From JACCXJ01 sp050740695 (GTDB lineage: Bacteria > Pseudomonadota > Gammaproteobacteria > JACCXJ01), in the NCBI GenBank assembly GCA_050740695.1, contig JBOIDR010000005.1, positions 7,444-71,443 of the forward strand: a stretch of 64,000 bases of DNA, in the 5' to 3' direction. Shown here piece after piece: positions 16,632 through 25,470 of this stretch. Every line of letters starts with the position of its first letter. Within the stretch, counting starts at the first letter, position 1. A program made the translations under genes and the position numbers. The notes under the pieces were generated by a model. That model was not told the DNA's origin and ran no database searches. It saw only the letters and a list, made by a program, of their open reading frames with translations.

Positions 16632-18518
16632 CTACGGCACGTTTCGCGGTTTTTCGCAGCTCGTGGCCGTATCGGCTCCGATGCTTCCGTTGCAGTTATC
16701 GTCGTTATCCCCTTGTCCGTCCATGGCGTCGTTGCCCCTGCCGCCCTTCAAGACATCGTTGCCAGTCCCGCCGAACAGCTGGTCCCTACCCTGATTACCG
16801 AATAGCTGATCGTTACCCGCGCCTCCGCAGATGACGTCATTACCCTGGAGACCGTGGATGACGTCGTTACCGCCCCGTCCATGCATGACGTCGTTGCCCG
16901 GGGTGCCGACGAGCGTGTCGTTGCCGAGGGTCCCGGCGATGGTCGCCGGTAGACCGTTACAGGTGAGCGGGCGGCTGCGCCACAACACTGGACGAGGATG
17001 ACGACGCCCGTGTGGGCTTAAGTGCATGACAATCCCGCTTCTTCGCTCACTAATGCGAAAATGGCGCTGTGGATGATCTACGATACCGGCGAGAGCAGGC
17101 GGGGATAGGCGGTGAATAGGTGATCTATCGGGATCGGAAATGACAACACCCATTAGCCCATCGGCGCTCGGGGTACGACGTGACCCATCGAGTGAGCTAC
17201 CGTCTCTAAACGGAATCCGTACGAACTGCAAGGCCGCTACGGGTAAGTCATTAGCAACTGCAATGTTCGCTAAGCCCGTTTTCGACGGGTTGCGGTCCGA
17301 CACTAGGCAAAACCCTCCGGTATTCCCAGTAGCCGCGGTCGAGCCGCCAACCGACACGCATTCCGCAACGGCACCACCCGGGGAACGGCCCGATCCAGCA
17401 AGAGGGCCGCCGTCTCGAAACGTGACCTGTAGGTACTGCAAACCCGCTACGAGTAAGTCATTGGCAACCGCAAAATTCGCGACGCCGCTTGTCAACGTGC
17501 GTAAGTCCGAAGCTAGGCAAGCTCCGGCATCCCCAGTCGTCGCCCTGGAGCCATCAACGGACACGCATTCCGCACCCATTGGCTCACTGGCATCCGGGGC
17601 ACGACCTGATCGGCTGCCGTCTCGAAACGTGACCTGCAGGTACTGCATACCCGCCACGGGTACCTCATTGGCAACCGACAAATTCGCAAAGCCCGCTGTC
17701 GACGTGCTGAGGTCCGAAACTAGGCAAAACCGCCCGGCATCCCCCGTAGCCGCGGTCGAGCCGCCAATTGACACGCATTTCGCACGGCCAGGCGAGAAAT
17801 AAGGTGATCTACCAGGCGAGCTGCTGTCCGCAGAGGTGATCTGTAGGAACTGCACACCCGCTACGGGCAAGCCATTGGCAACCGACAAATTCGCAAAGCC
17901 CGCTGTCGACGTGCTGAGGTCCGAAACTAGGCAAAACCCTCGATCATCCTCAGTAGCCGCAGTCGAGCCAGCAACAGACACGCATTCCGCACGCATCGGC
18001 GCACTGGCACTCGGGAAACGACGTGATCCAACGAGTTGGCTGCCGTCTCGAAGCGTGACCTGCAGGAGCTGCACACCCGCTGCGGGCAAGCCATTGGCAA
18101 CCGCAAAGTTCACCAAGCTCGTTTTCGACGTGCTGAGGTCCGAAGCTAGGCAAAACCCTCCGTCACCCTGAGTAGCCGCGGTCGAGCCGCCCACCGACAC
18201 GCATTCCGCACCCGTCGGCGCACTGGCAGTCGGGGAACGACGTGAATCACCATGTGATCCGTCGTCTCTAGCGTCCCTTGTGGACGTGCTGTGGTCCGAA
18301 ACCAAGCAAAACTCTCCGGCATTCCAAGTAGCGGCGGTCGAGTTATCAACCGACTCGCATTCCGCTCCGAATTCCTTGGCGCCCAAGATCGTGTTTTGGA
18401 GGGGAAAGGGGCTTGTTTCTTGCAACCTGCCGGGGGTATTGAAGTCAGCCGCCAGAGCGGGTACGGACGACACGATGACGGCCAACACAGTACCTAACAA
18501 CGCCCCTTTTTTTTTCAT
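16632..18518 (-). CDS. Secreted Cys-pair repeat protein with C-terminal RTX repeats (candidate Fap-like fibre subunit)
   Basis: A protein of 628 residues. Start at ATG 18518 with AGGAGA seven bases upstream. The signal peptide (MKKKGALLGTVLAVIVSSVP, then ALA) is followed by LQETSPFPLQ, shared with the small protein at 21462-21794. Residues about 53-440 hold six imperfect repeats of about 70 residues (the first is shorter). Each has ECVSVGGSTAAT, a second Cys 16-18 residues after the first (54/71, 106/123, 178/196, 248/265, 318/334, 387/404) and, except in the first, a hydrophobic strand such as ANLSVANGLPVAGVQFLQI. An Arg/His-rich linker of unlike composition leads to RTX-type nonapeptides (GNDVMHGRGGNDVIHGLQG) at about 520-605. 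I infer an extracellular fibre or surface protein exported through the neighbouring barrel. No database family is recognised for the repeats. Confidence 0.75.
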   Translation of the reverse strand: MKKKGALLGTVLAVIVSSVPALAADFNTPGRLQETSPFPLQNTILGAKEFGAECESVDNSTAATWNAGEFCLVSDHSTSTRDARDDGSHGDSRRSPTASAPTGAECVSVGGSTAATQGDGGFCLASDLSTSKTSLVNFAVANGLPAAGVQLLQVTLRDGSQLVGSRRFPSASAPMRAECVSVAGSTAATEDDRGFCLVSDLSTSTAGFANLSVANGLPVAGVQFLQITSADSSSPGRSPYFSPGRAKCVSIGGSTAATGDAGRFCLVSDLSTSTAGFANLSVANEVPVAGMQYLQVTFRDGSRSGRAPDASEPMGAECVSVDGSRATTGDAGACLASDLRTLTSGVANFAVANDLLVAGLQYLQVTFRDGGPLAGSGRSPGGAVAECVSVGGSTAATGNTGGFCLVSDRNPSKTGLANIAVANDLPVAALQFVRIPFRDGSSLDGSRRTPSADGLMGVVISDPDRSPIHRLSPPALAGIVDHPQRHFRISERRSGIVMHLSPHGRRHPRPVLWRSRPLTCNGLPATIAGTLGNDTLVGTPGNDVMHGRGGNDVIHGLQGNDVICGGAGNDQLFGNQGRDQLFGGTGNDVLKGGRGNDAMDGQGDNDDNCNGSIGADTATSCEKPRNVP

Positions 18519-18700
18519 CGTATCTCTCCTAATCAATACCCAATCGAGCAGCGTATGACATCCCTTCGGGCAACACATCGCTCCGCCCATCGCTGCATTC
18601 GACGAATAAGCGGGTATGGTGAGGCTATTCTCCCTGCCTGTGTTGGCGGCCCTCACAATTACCGTACCCTATCCAGGAATCGTGCACCATGTTTTTCAAT
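18519..18700 (-). promoter_or_regulatory. Upstream region shared with the small paralogue gene
   Basis: Several blocks upstream of this start recur in the same order upstream of the small paralogue (21795-21965): TTGATTAGGAGAG / TTGATTAGTTAGGAGAA at the ribosome site, GTATGTCATAC-like DNA, GGCAGGGAGAA, and TGCACGATTCCTGGATA / TGCGCACGGTTCCCGGATA. This points to duplicated promoters and shared control. The actual promoter boxes are not resolved. Confidence 0.45.
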
Positions 18701-18850
18701 GGGACTATCAACTTCGTTGGTCCGCTACGTAGGCTCCCCAGGCCGCATCATTGTCACCGACCAGCTCCTGATGAAACACCGGTAAGGTCGCTACCGCGCT
18801 CTGTGTACTAGACGCTAGAACAGAGGCCCCGACCCTTAGAAGCCCTTCGA

Positions 18851-20176
18851 TTAAAAAAACGGAAGGGGAAAACGTCCTTCAAGCCCCACCGGTACATTGA
18901 TCCCCACCAAGAAATCGGGAGCCTCGTCAGTCAGACCAAAGCCTACAAAGGGCTCCACATACATTCGCTTCGCCAGCTGCACGGTGGTCATAAACTGGAG
19001 GCTATTGATGTCTAGTCCGGAACCGCCGATCTCATTTCCGTTTATTTCTGTGCGTCTAATCGCCGCACCGGCCATGGTCATGGACAAACTTACCCGGTCA
19101 TTGAGTGAGAACCCCATGCCGATTGAATAGGGGATCTGGTCCCCGGGATCGACATCCCCTTGGGCCAGGGTCGAGGTGTATCCCAATGAGCCGAAGAACA
19201 CCACCGGATCGATGGTCTTGACCAGCGAGACCCCGGTTCCCACGTTCCAATGCCCGGTACCCAATCCCCGATCCTCATCGCCTGTGTCGGCCTTAACATT
19301 CGCATTCAGGGTCACCTCGGGCAGCCCCCGATCTTCATGTATGGCTGCATATCGGAATGCCCAGCTGATATCCCCGAATCCCACACCAGTCTTTCGGGTG
19401 AAGGATGATGCAAATGGTCTAGAGTCAATCTCTTGTTCGGTGTAGGCCAATGGGACGCCAAAATTGAATTCCAGATCCTCTGCAAGACCATAGCGCATCA
19501 GTACATTTGCCTGCGCGAAGCGAGAAATAAACACCGGAAACCCTGGACTGATCTGACTGGTCTCAGCCTCTTTGGCATAAAAGGCCCCAAACTCCAATTG
19601 GATCTCCCCAGGCTTGAACAAAAGCTTTTGGGCGCGTAAAAACTGGTCCAATTCCCTTTTGGCCTCCTCGGCCTCCTTGCGGCGGTCGCCGTTCGCGACT
19701 TCAAATTCTTCCTGGTCAGACCGGCCGACGCTCTCTTTAGATGGGGGGGGCGCACTAGCGACCGGTTTTTTCTGCCCTTGGGTTTCTGCGGCGGCAGACT
19801 TTGATTGCGGCGTAGCGGCTGCTGCTAGCCGCTGCATTTGGCTTTTGAGGGTTTCCACCTCCCGTTTAAGCGTCTCATAATCCGTCTTGGGGACATAGCC
19901 ATCCATTCGGCTGTCTGTCGCAGACGAAACCTGCTTGACACCTACCCCGATCACCGGCCTTCCGCCATCGATATCCGGCGTTCTATCTCCGCTCCCAAAA
20001 GCAGCGCCCGCGTCAGTCCCTTTGCCGAGATGGATCAAGATAAGACCCACGAAGACAAAGGCGATAAACACGTGAAAGACGGTCAAAATCGTATGCCTTC
20101 TTCCGCCGTCTCGGCGGACTGGCAAATGGCGAGAGCCTCGTGCGCGTCTGGCGACTGTCCTGTTGTTCTTTTTCAT
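18851..20176 (-). CDS. FapF-like outer-membrane beta-barrel with N-terminal coiled coil
   Basis: A protein of 441 residues. Start at ATG 20176 with AGGGAGGA upstream. A basic N-terminus and one hydrophobic segment (TILTVFHVFIAFVFVGLILI) act as signal or anchor. A short coiled coil follows (DYETLKREVETLKSQMQRLA, about 98-118), then a charged linker. From about 195 onward there are alternating amphipathic strands (IQLEFGAFYAKEAE, VLMRYGLAEDLEFNFGVPLA, VEPFVGFGLT) ending in a terminal Phe (FPLPFF*), as in BAM-assembled porins. The order coiled coil, plug-like linker, barrel is that of FapF, the exporter of functional amyloid in Pseudomonas. The same-strand C39 peptidase and repeat protein on either side support this. 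The identity is inferred from architecture, not proven by alignment. Confidence 0.7.
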   Translation of the reverse strand: MKKNNRTVARRARGSRHLPVRRDGGRRHTILTVFHVFIAFVFVGLILIHLGKGTDAGAAFGSGDRTPDIDGGRPVIGVGVKQVSSATDSRMDGYVPKTDYETLKREVETLKSQMQRLAAAATPQSKSAAAETQGQKKPVASAPPPSKESVGRSDQEEFEVANGDRRKEAEEAKRELDQFLRAQKLLFKPGEIQLEFGAFYAKEAETSQISPGFPVFISRFAQANVLMRYGLAEDLEFNFGVPLAYTEQEIDSRPFASSFTRKTGVGFGDISWAFRYAAIHEDRGLPEVTLNANVKADTGDEDRGLGTGHWNVGTGVSLVKTIDPVVFFGSLGYTSTLAQGDVDPGDQIPYSIGMGFSLNDRVSLSMTMAGAAIRRTEINGNEIGGSGLDINSLQFMTTVQLAKRMYVEPFVGFGLTDEAPDFLVGINVPVGLEGRFPLPFF

Positions 20177-20390
20177 TCGTTCCTCCCTATTTGGCTGAAT
20201 AGCGTTCTTCAGATTTCGGATGATGTTGCTACCCTAACCCCTTGTAATCCCGCATCGGAAAATAGAAGATTGCGCTTAGAAGCTCGCGACGGCACCACTT
20301 CCTCTCGGCGAGAATGGAAGAAAAAAGCAACAAAAGCGGGGAGAAAAGCGGGGTAGGTGTGCTTATTCCTGCGCTGCCAAGCCTCGTTAG

Positions 20391-21131
20391 TTACAACCCC
20401 AACCCAGCAGGACGCGCTCGTAAAACAAGGTTTACGCCGGACGACGCTGCCTGGTCCCACTGGTCGGCTGCCTGGCGCAACCTGGATGAAGGAGAATCGA
20501 GGCCCCGAGACAACGCTAAGGGATAATGCGTGATTCTCTCTTCTCCCGCCTTACCCAGGACAAACACAATCCCGGCCCACTCATCCAAAAAACGCTCTAT
20601 GCTCATGCGCAGATTGCCGCGTGCCGGATCGGCCAAATAGACACGATCCCCAGCCACTCCACGGAGCACGGCAAAATGTTGATAACCGAATGGCCGGACG
20701 TGAACGATCACAGGAGCCAGCAACTGTGGAAGTTGGTCAACGCTGAGCTTAAAGCCCGCAGCCTGATAACCCTTCTGTTGAGCTACTACTTTGAGATCTA
20801 GGAGGGAAAAGCCAATCGTTGTCTTGCGGGCTTGCTCCTCTTCCGTCATCGTTTCAAGCCGGGTGTTAAGCAGCTCCAAGATCTCCTTTTCCGAGGTATT
20901 CTCCCCATAATAATAAACCATGAGAGTAGCCAGCGCCGCCGCACCGCACGAGTAGTCCAGTTGCTGCTTAACGACATATTGGTCGCGAAGCTCTTTCAGG
21001 GTATGACGCTTCCCCGTGGTCTCCTTGGCGCTGGTGGGAACATTCCAGGCCGCTTCTTCGGCCACACTCACGCCATTCATGGCAGACTGCAAGATCAGGA
21101 CACCCGCGAGAAGTGGCCCTGCCCTTATCAT
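20391..21131 (-). CDS. Secreted C39-family cysteine peptidase (FapD-like)
   Basis: A protein of 246 residues when started at ATG 21131, which gives a clean signal peptide (MIRAGPLLAGVLILQSAMNG); ATG 21188 is an alternative and both ribosome sites are weak. The C39 catalytic set is complete: C62 in QLDYSCGAAALATLM, H152 in YQHFAVLRGV and D168 in VYLADPARGN. No ABC transporter domains are attached, so this is a stand-alone periplasmic enzyme and not a bacteriocin exporter. Stand-alone C39 peptidases of this type (FapD) accompany the FapF barrel and process the system. It lies between the barrel gene and the small substrate-like gene, with gaps of 214 and 330 bp. Confidence 0.85.
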   Translation of the reverse strand: MIRAGPLLAGVLILQSAMNGVSVAEEAAWNVPTSAKETTGKRHTLKELRDQYVVKQQLDYSCGAAALATLMVYYYGENTSEKEILELLNTRLETMTEEEQARKTTIGFSLLDLKVVAQQKGYQAAGFKLSVDQLPQLLAPVIVHVRPFGYQHFAVLRGVAGDRVYLADPARGNLRMSIERFLDEWAGIVFVLGKAGEERITHYPLALSRGLDSPSSRLRQAADQWDQAASSGVNLVLRARPAGLGL

Positions 21132-21392
21132 ATTCTTACGGATCAACTCGATCTCAATCGCGCCGAAGGCGCCTAACGCCCTCGACATCGTGGACTTCTA
21201 CCGCATCTCCGCACCAACCCCGTCTGCCGATTGCCTAGTGACCTGCGGCACGGCCTTTCGAGACAAATCGGCAGGCGGCGGGGCTGTCCTGCCCGGTACG
21301 CCCCCACCTACGCCGCGGGGGCACCGCCTCGGTCCATAAAGAGGGCGAGCCCTAAGGCTGCATCGGGGCGATCTCCGGGAGCGGGGCGGACC

Positions 21393-21450
21393 CCGGCGGG
21401 CAGCTAAGTAGCTGATGAGATTATCACCAACCCTCCGAGCTGCCCGCCGG
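21393..21450 (-). terminator. Long-loop inverted repeat after the small secreted protein gene
   Basis: CCGGCGGGCAGCT (21393-21405) pairs perfectly with AGCTGCCCGCCGG (21438-21450). It lies just downstream of the gene ending at 21462 and could stop its transcript. The 32-base loop and lack of a T-run leave this uncertain. Confidence 0.4.
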
Positions 21451-21461
21451 AGACCTTGACC

Positions 21462-21794
21462 TTACGGGCCCGTGGGGATCGGCAACGTGTCGATGGTGAA
21501 CCCGTGAACCTGCAGGAATTGCGCGGCGGTTACGGGCAACTCATTGGTAACCGCGAAAGCAGCGGCGGCCGGAAGGAGCGCGATTAGGCATACCCCCCCT
21601 GGCGCGCCCGAGTCCGCGATTATGCCGCCAACGTCGCATGTCGCCCCTCCTTCAGTGGTGGCCAACACCCCGTCCTGGAGGGGAGCGGGAGTAACACCTT
21701 GCAATCCTTTGAGGGCATGGAAGTCCGCCGCTATGGCGGGGGTGGCCGACAACGCAACGGCCAACACACTACCTAACAATGTAGTTCTGATCAT
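21462..21794 (-). CDS. Small secreted one-repeat paralogue (candidate minor fibre subunit)
   Basis: A protein of 110 residues, start ATG 21794 with TAGGAGAA upstream. The signal peptide (MIRTTLLGSVLAVALSATPA) and the following ADF...LQGVTPAPLQDGVL match the big repeat protein (LLGTVLAVIVSS...ADF...LQETSPFPLQNTIL). One Cys pair (C53/C69, spacing 16) and one hydrophobic strand (FAVTNELPVTAAQFLQV) correspond to a single repeat of that protein. There is no RTX tail. By analogy with FapB beside FapC, it could nucleate or cap a fibre; that role is inference. Confidence 0.75.
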   Translation of the reverse strand: MIRTTLLGSVLAVALSATPAIAADFHALKGLQGVTPAPLQDGVLATTEGGATCDVGGIIADSGAPGGVCLIALLPAAAAFAVTNELPVTAAQFLQVHGFTIDTLPIPTGP

Positions 21795-21965
21795 TGGTAT
21801 TCTCCTAACTAATCAAGGCCGAATCGGGGCGGGGTATGACACATACCCCGGTCCTTCATCGGCGGGTTCGAAGTAACGGAACGTATGATTAGGTTCTCCC
21901 TGCCGATACAGTTCTTCTCCCTCAAAGCTAATATAGCTTATCCGGGAACCGTGCGCAACGGTTGA
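21795..21965 (-). promoter_or_regulatory. Upstream region of the small secreted protein gene
   Basis: Contains the same ordered blocks as 18519-18700, including GGCAGGGAGAA. The minus strand here also encodes an open peptide (ISFEGEELYRQGEPNHTFRY...) without a convincing start; I treat it as non-coding or a relic. Confidence 0.4.
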
Positions 21966-21966
21966 A

Positions 21967-22262
21967 GGATAAGGAAGTTCAACGCGGCTATGCAACCGGT
22001 ACTGTTGCGTCGGACGGGTCGGCCGGTGATGGGGCGGTCCGTGGGGGGAAGGAGCGTTTGGGCTGGCCCCGGCCGAGTTCCGGGCTGTCGGGGCTCTGGG
22101 GGGGTGACGCAAAAAGGATAGGAAGTTCAACGTGGTTATGCAACCGGTACTGTTGCGTGGACGGGCCGGGCCGGTGATTGGGTGGTCCGCGTCGGGGGGA
22201 AGGGGGCGCTTGGGCTAGCCCCGGCCGGGTTCTGGATGCGTCGGGGCTCTGGGTGACGCAAA
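21967..22262 (+). repeat. Dispersed repeat family R, copies 4 and 5 in tandem
   Basis: Two direct copies of about 147 bp start at 21967 (GGATAAGGAAGTTCAACGCG) and 22115 (GGATAGGAAGTTCAACGTGG). Each continues TATGCAACCGGTACTGTTGC, then GGCCGGTGAT...GGGG...CCCCGGCCG and ends GGGGCTCTGGG...TGACGCAAA. They differ from copies 1-3 after the core, which suggests subfamilies. Confidence 0.88.
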
Positions 22263-22460
22263 GACGAGACCCGGGCGCTACGCCCGTGAGCGAGCCTGGC
22301 CTTTGACCGCCCGAGGGGCTTGCAGTAAGCTCGAAGCACCCTTGCGGGAAAGCTCACGCCGGCTGCCTGGATCTCATCCGAGGGCGCCAGGACACCGAGG
22401 CGGTGATGTATGGTTGATGACACTGGGACGCTGAGACAGGGGGACCCAAAGGAGGACGTC

Positions 22461-24809
22461 ATGCAGCGCAGCATTTCCATCTCAGCGTTGATCCCGCTCA
22501 TTTCCAATCGCCCCGCCAAGCCGCCTCGCGTTGCCCGCGGAGCCCGGCTCAAAGCGGCCAGCATCGCCTGGGCCGCGGTGCTCATCGCGCCGGGTCTCGG
22601 TCCCACGTCGGTGATGGCGGAAGACGGGCCTGTGAGCGCCATGACTGTGCTGCGCAGTGCCACCAACCTCTGGACCGGCACAAGGACGGTGGTCCGTGAC
22701 CACAGCAAGGCCGGCCCTGATCTGATGGCGCTCTATGGCGAGTATCAGACCTATATAAAGACACCGGACGCACACGCGCGGGGACCGTCGGGATTCATAT
22801 CCCGTAACCCGTTGGCGCGGATCGCCGGGGGGTACGTGGTCATCGACACCGCGGCCGACGGCGATCCGCAGACCTTGACGGCGGAACTCGAGGCGCTCGG
22901 CCTTAAGAACGCGTCGGTATTCGGACGCATGGTGTCGGGGCGCCTACTCCTATCGGCGATCCCGACCCTCGAAAAAGTATCCTCCCTGAGATTCGCCCGC
23001 CTGTCCTATGCCATGACCCTGGTCGGCAGTGTCACGAGCCAGGGGGATACCGCGATGCGCGCGGACATCGCGCGCGGCGCCTTCGCGGTCAATGGCACCG
23101 GCGTCACGGTGGGAGTCCTCTCCGACAGCTTCAACTGCCTGGGGGGTGCGGCGGCGGGGGTGGCGAGCGGCGATCTGCCGGCCGGGATCGCCGTATTGGA
23201 GGAGATCGGCGACTGTACGGGCGCGCTCGACGAGGGACGCGCGCTCGCCGAGATCGTCCATGATGTCGCCCCCGGGACCGCGATCGCCGTCCACAGCGCC
23301 TTCAACGGCCAAGCCAATTTTGCCCAGGGCATCATCGATCTCGCCAACGCCGGGGCACGGGTGATCACGGACGATGTACTCATCTTCGCCGAGCCGATGT
23401 TCCAAGACGGCATCATCGCCCAGGCGATCGACCAGGTAAAGGCGCGCGGGATCAGCTACTTCAGCGCGGCCGGGAACGATGGTCGCCAGTCCTATGAGTC
23501 CCCCTTCCGTGGTAGCGGGCAGTTCAGAGAACTTGGCGAAGGGCCTGAGGAGTTGCACGACTTCGATCCAGGTCTCGGTGTTGATACCTGCCAGCAGATC
23601 ACCATTCCGGTGGGCGAGACGTTGCGCCAAATCTTCCAATGGGACGAGCCCTTCTTCTCGGTCAGCGGGCCCCCGGGATCGCAGAGCGATCTGGACATCA
23701 TTCTCACCGACGCGGCTTGTAACCAGGGCCTCGCCGGCAGCGCTGACTTCAACGTCGGTGGCGATCCCTTCGAGTTTTTCAGCTTCCGTAACGCCGGTCC
23801 CGCTACCACCTTCGGGGTGATCATCCTGCAGTTCTCCGGTCCGGACCCGGGATTGATGAAAACGGTGCTGTCTGGGAGCAGCGCCCTCACGATCAATGAG
23901 TTCGGCACCCAGAGCGGCACCTCCTTTGGCCACAGTGCCGCACGCGGCGGGCTCGGCGTCGGAGCCGCCGATTACCCGGATACGCCAGCGTTCGGGCAGA
24001 ACCCGCCGCTCATCGAGGATTTCTCTTCGGCCGGGGGCATCCCCATCCTCTTCGATACTGCCGGGAACCGGCTCGCCACACCCGAGGTCCGCCAGCAGCC
24101 GGCCATCACGGCGCCGGATGGCGCCAACACGACGTTCTTCTTCCGCGGCGTCGATCCGGAAGGGGACGGCTTCCCGAACTTCTCCGGGACCTCGGCCGCC
24201 GCCCCGCATGCCGCCGGAATCGCGGCATTGATCACGGAGCGGAACGCGTCATTGGGCCCCGACAACCTCTATTCCGTCCTGAAAACCACGGCAGTCGACA
24301 TGGACGATCCGGCGACCGCCGGCTTCGACACCGGATTCGACTTCGGCACCGGTTTCGGGTTGATCCAGGCCGACGCGGCGCTCGCTGCGGTCCCACCGCC
24401 ACCACCGCCACCACCGCCACCACCACCTGCACTCTCACCACCCGGGCCCCGGCCCGTCGCCACTTGTCAGGCCAGGGGCGGGTGCGGGATCCTGCTCGCC
24501 TGCCAGGACACGAGTACCTTATGCACCAGCCAGCTCAATCTCACCGTGCCTGCTAGTGCCCTCAAGCTCGGGCGTGACCCCGGAACGTCGGCCAAGGCGC
24601 GCCGACGGATCTCGTTCGCCGCCGCCGTGGTCAACGTCCCGCCGGGTCGCACCGACACCTTCCAGCTCCCCCTCACCAACCGCGGCAGGAAGATCGTCAG
24701 GAAAAAAAACGTGAAGAGACTCAAGGGCAGGTTGGAGGTGAGGGATGTTAGCGGGGCCACCGTCAGCAACACCCCGATCATCCTCCGGCTCATCACCAGG
24801 CCGAGGTGA
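22461..24809 (+). CDS. Secreted subtilisin-like (S8) serine peptidase with polyproline linker
   Basis: A protein of 782 residues, start ATG 22461 with AAAGGAGG upstream. The signal peptide is long (hydrophobic IAWAAVLIAPGLGPTSVMA). The S8 domain shows D222 (GVTVGVLSDSF), H267 (AEIVHDVAPG) and S578 in FSGTSAAAPHAAGI. An inserted beta-rich domain (about residues 330-520) separates His from Ser. After the protease comes a run of 11 prolines and a C-terminal domain of about 130 residues starting with Cys-rich CQARGGCGILLACQ. It is divergent from the Fap-like cluster and separated by tandem R repeats; it might act on surface proteins, but no direct link is visible. Confidence 0.9.
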   Translation: MQRSISISALIPLISNRPAKPPRVARGARLKAASIAWAAVLIAPGLGPTSVMAEDGPVSAMTVLRSATNLWTGTRTVVRDHSKAGPDLMALYGEYQTYIKTPDAHARGPSGFISRNPLARIAGGYVVIDTAADGDPQTLTAELEALGLKNASVFGRMVSGRLLLSAIPTLEKVSSLRFARLSYAMTLVGSVTSQGDTAMRADIARGAFAVNGTGVTVGVLSDSFNCLGGAAAGVASGDLPAGIAVLEEIGDCTGALDEGRALAEIVHDVAPGTAIAVHSAFNGQANFAQGIIDLANAGARVITDDVLIFAEPMFQDGIIAQAIDQVKARGISYFSAAGNDGRQSYESPFRGSGQFRELGEGPEELHDFDPGLGVDTCQQITIPVGETLRQIFQWDEPFFSVSGPPGSQSDLDIILTDAACNQGLAGSADFNVGGDPFEFFSFRNAGPATTFGVIILQFSGPDPGLMKTVLSGSSALTINEFGTQSGTSFGHSAARGGLGVGAADYPDTPAFGQNPPLIEDFSSAGGIPILFDTAGNRLATPEVRQQPAITAPDGANTTFFFRGVDPEGDGFPNFSGTSAAAPHAAGIAALITERNASLGPDNLYSVLKTTAVDMDDPATAGFDTGFDFGTGFGLIQADAALAAVPPPPPPPPPPPPALSPPGPRPVATCQARGGCGILLACQDTSTLCTSQLNLTVPASALKLGRDPGTSAKARRRISFAAAVVNVPPGRTDTFQLPLTNRGRKIVRKKNVKRLKGRLEVRDVSGATVSNTPIILRLITRPR

Positions 24810-24918
24810 CGAGCCCTGCGCTACCCTCCCCCGCCATCGCAGTCGCTCCGGGAGAGGGCTAGGGCGAGGGGATCGTAAAGAGGGCGTTTCATGATCGTGC
24901 ATGGCATAGATTGATTCC

Positions 24919-25353
24919 GTGCCGGCCGGCGACTCGGCGCTCGGGCCCTGGGCGCTCTTCGTCAGCGCCTTCGTCTCGGCGACCCTCGCGCCGGGCGGCT
25001 CGGAGGCGGTTCTGGCCTGGCTCGTGGCCCAGACCGGGCACGATCCGCTATGGCTCCTCGCCGTCGCCACGGTCGGAAATACGCTCGGCGCCGTGAGCAC
25101 CTGGCTCCTCGGCCGACTCGCGGCGCTCGGCTACCCTCTCGAGCGCTTTATGAAGGAACGGAGCGAGAAGGCCCTGGCCTTCGTGCAACGCTGGGGCGTT
25201 TGGTCTCTTTTCCTATCGTGGCTTCCGGTGGTCGGTGACGGCTTGTGCCTGGCCGCCGGGTGGCTGCGACTCCCTTTTCTCGCATGCCTCGTCGCGATCA
25301 CTGTAGGGAAGCTCCTGCGCTATACGGCGGTGGTGTGCGCCTTCCTACCGTGA
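24919..25353 (+). CDS. YqaA/DedA-like small membrane protein
   Basis: A protein of 144 residues with several hydrophobic helices. The order and motifs LAPGGSEAVLAWLV, GNTLGAVSTWLLGR, then FLSWLPVVGDGLCLAAGWLR match the YqaA branch of the SNARE-associated/DedA family. DedA proteins are linked to lipid carrier recycling and membrane homeostasis; YqaA itself is uncharacterised. The start is GTG 24919, as no ATG fits. The region just upstream has a GGGAGAGGGCTAGGGCGAGG motif also seen near smpB. Confidence 0.85.
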   Translation: MPAGDSALGPWALFVSAFVSATLAPGGSEAVLAWLVAQTGHDPLWLLAVATVGNTLGAVSTWLLGRLAALGYPLERFMKERSEKALAFVQRWGVWSLFLSWLPVVGDGLCLAAGWLRLPFLACLVAITVGKLLRYTAVVCAFLP

Positions 25354-25470
25354 AAATCGCGCTGGCATACCGCCTAGCGGGCTTGACGACGGCAGAACAT
25401 CGTCCGACTTATTAGTTAAAGTCGTGGCGCACTATACGGAGGGCGACTATCCGCTGCGCGGCCAGCGTTG

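Noticed and set aside
17140..18171. Plus-strand frames with repeated peptides
   Set aside because: These repeats are the antisense of the Cys-pair repeat protein, which has a signal peptide and strong ribosome site.
16632..18518. Type I secretion substrate
   Set aside because: RTX repeats suggest it, but the protein has an N-terminal signal peptide and no ABC exporter or membrane-fusion gene is near; the C39/barrel pair fits better.
20391..21131. Bacteriocin-processing exporter
   Set aside because: The C39 domain is alone, without ABC transporter membrane or ATPase domains, and no double-glycine peptide gene is adjacent.
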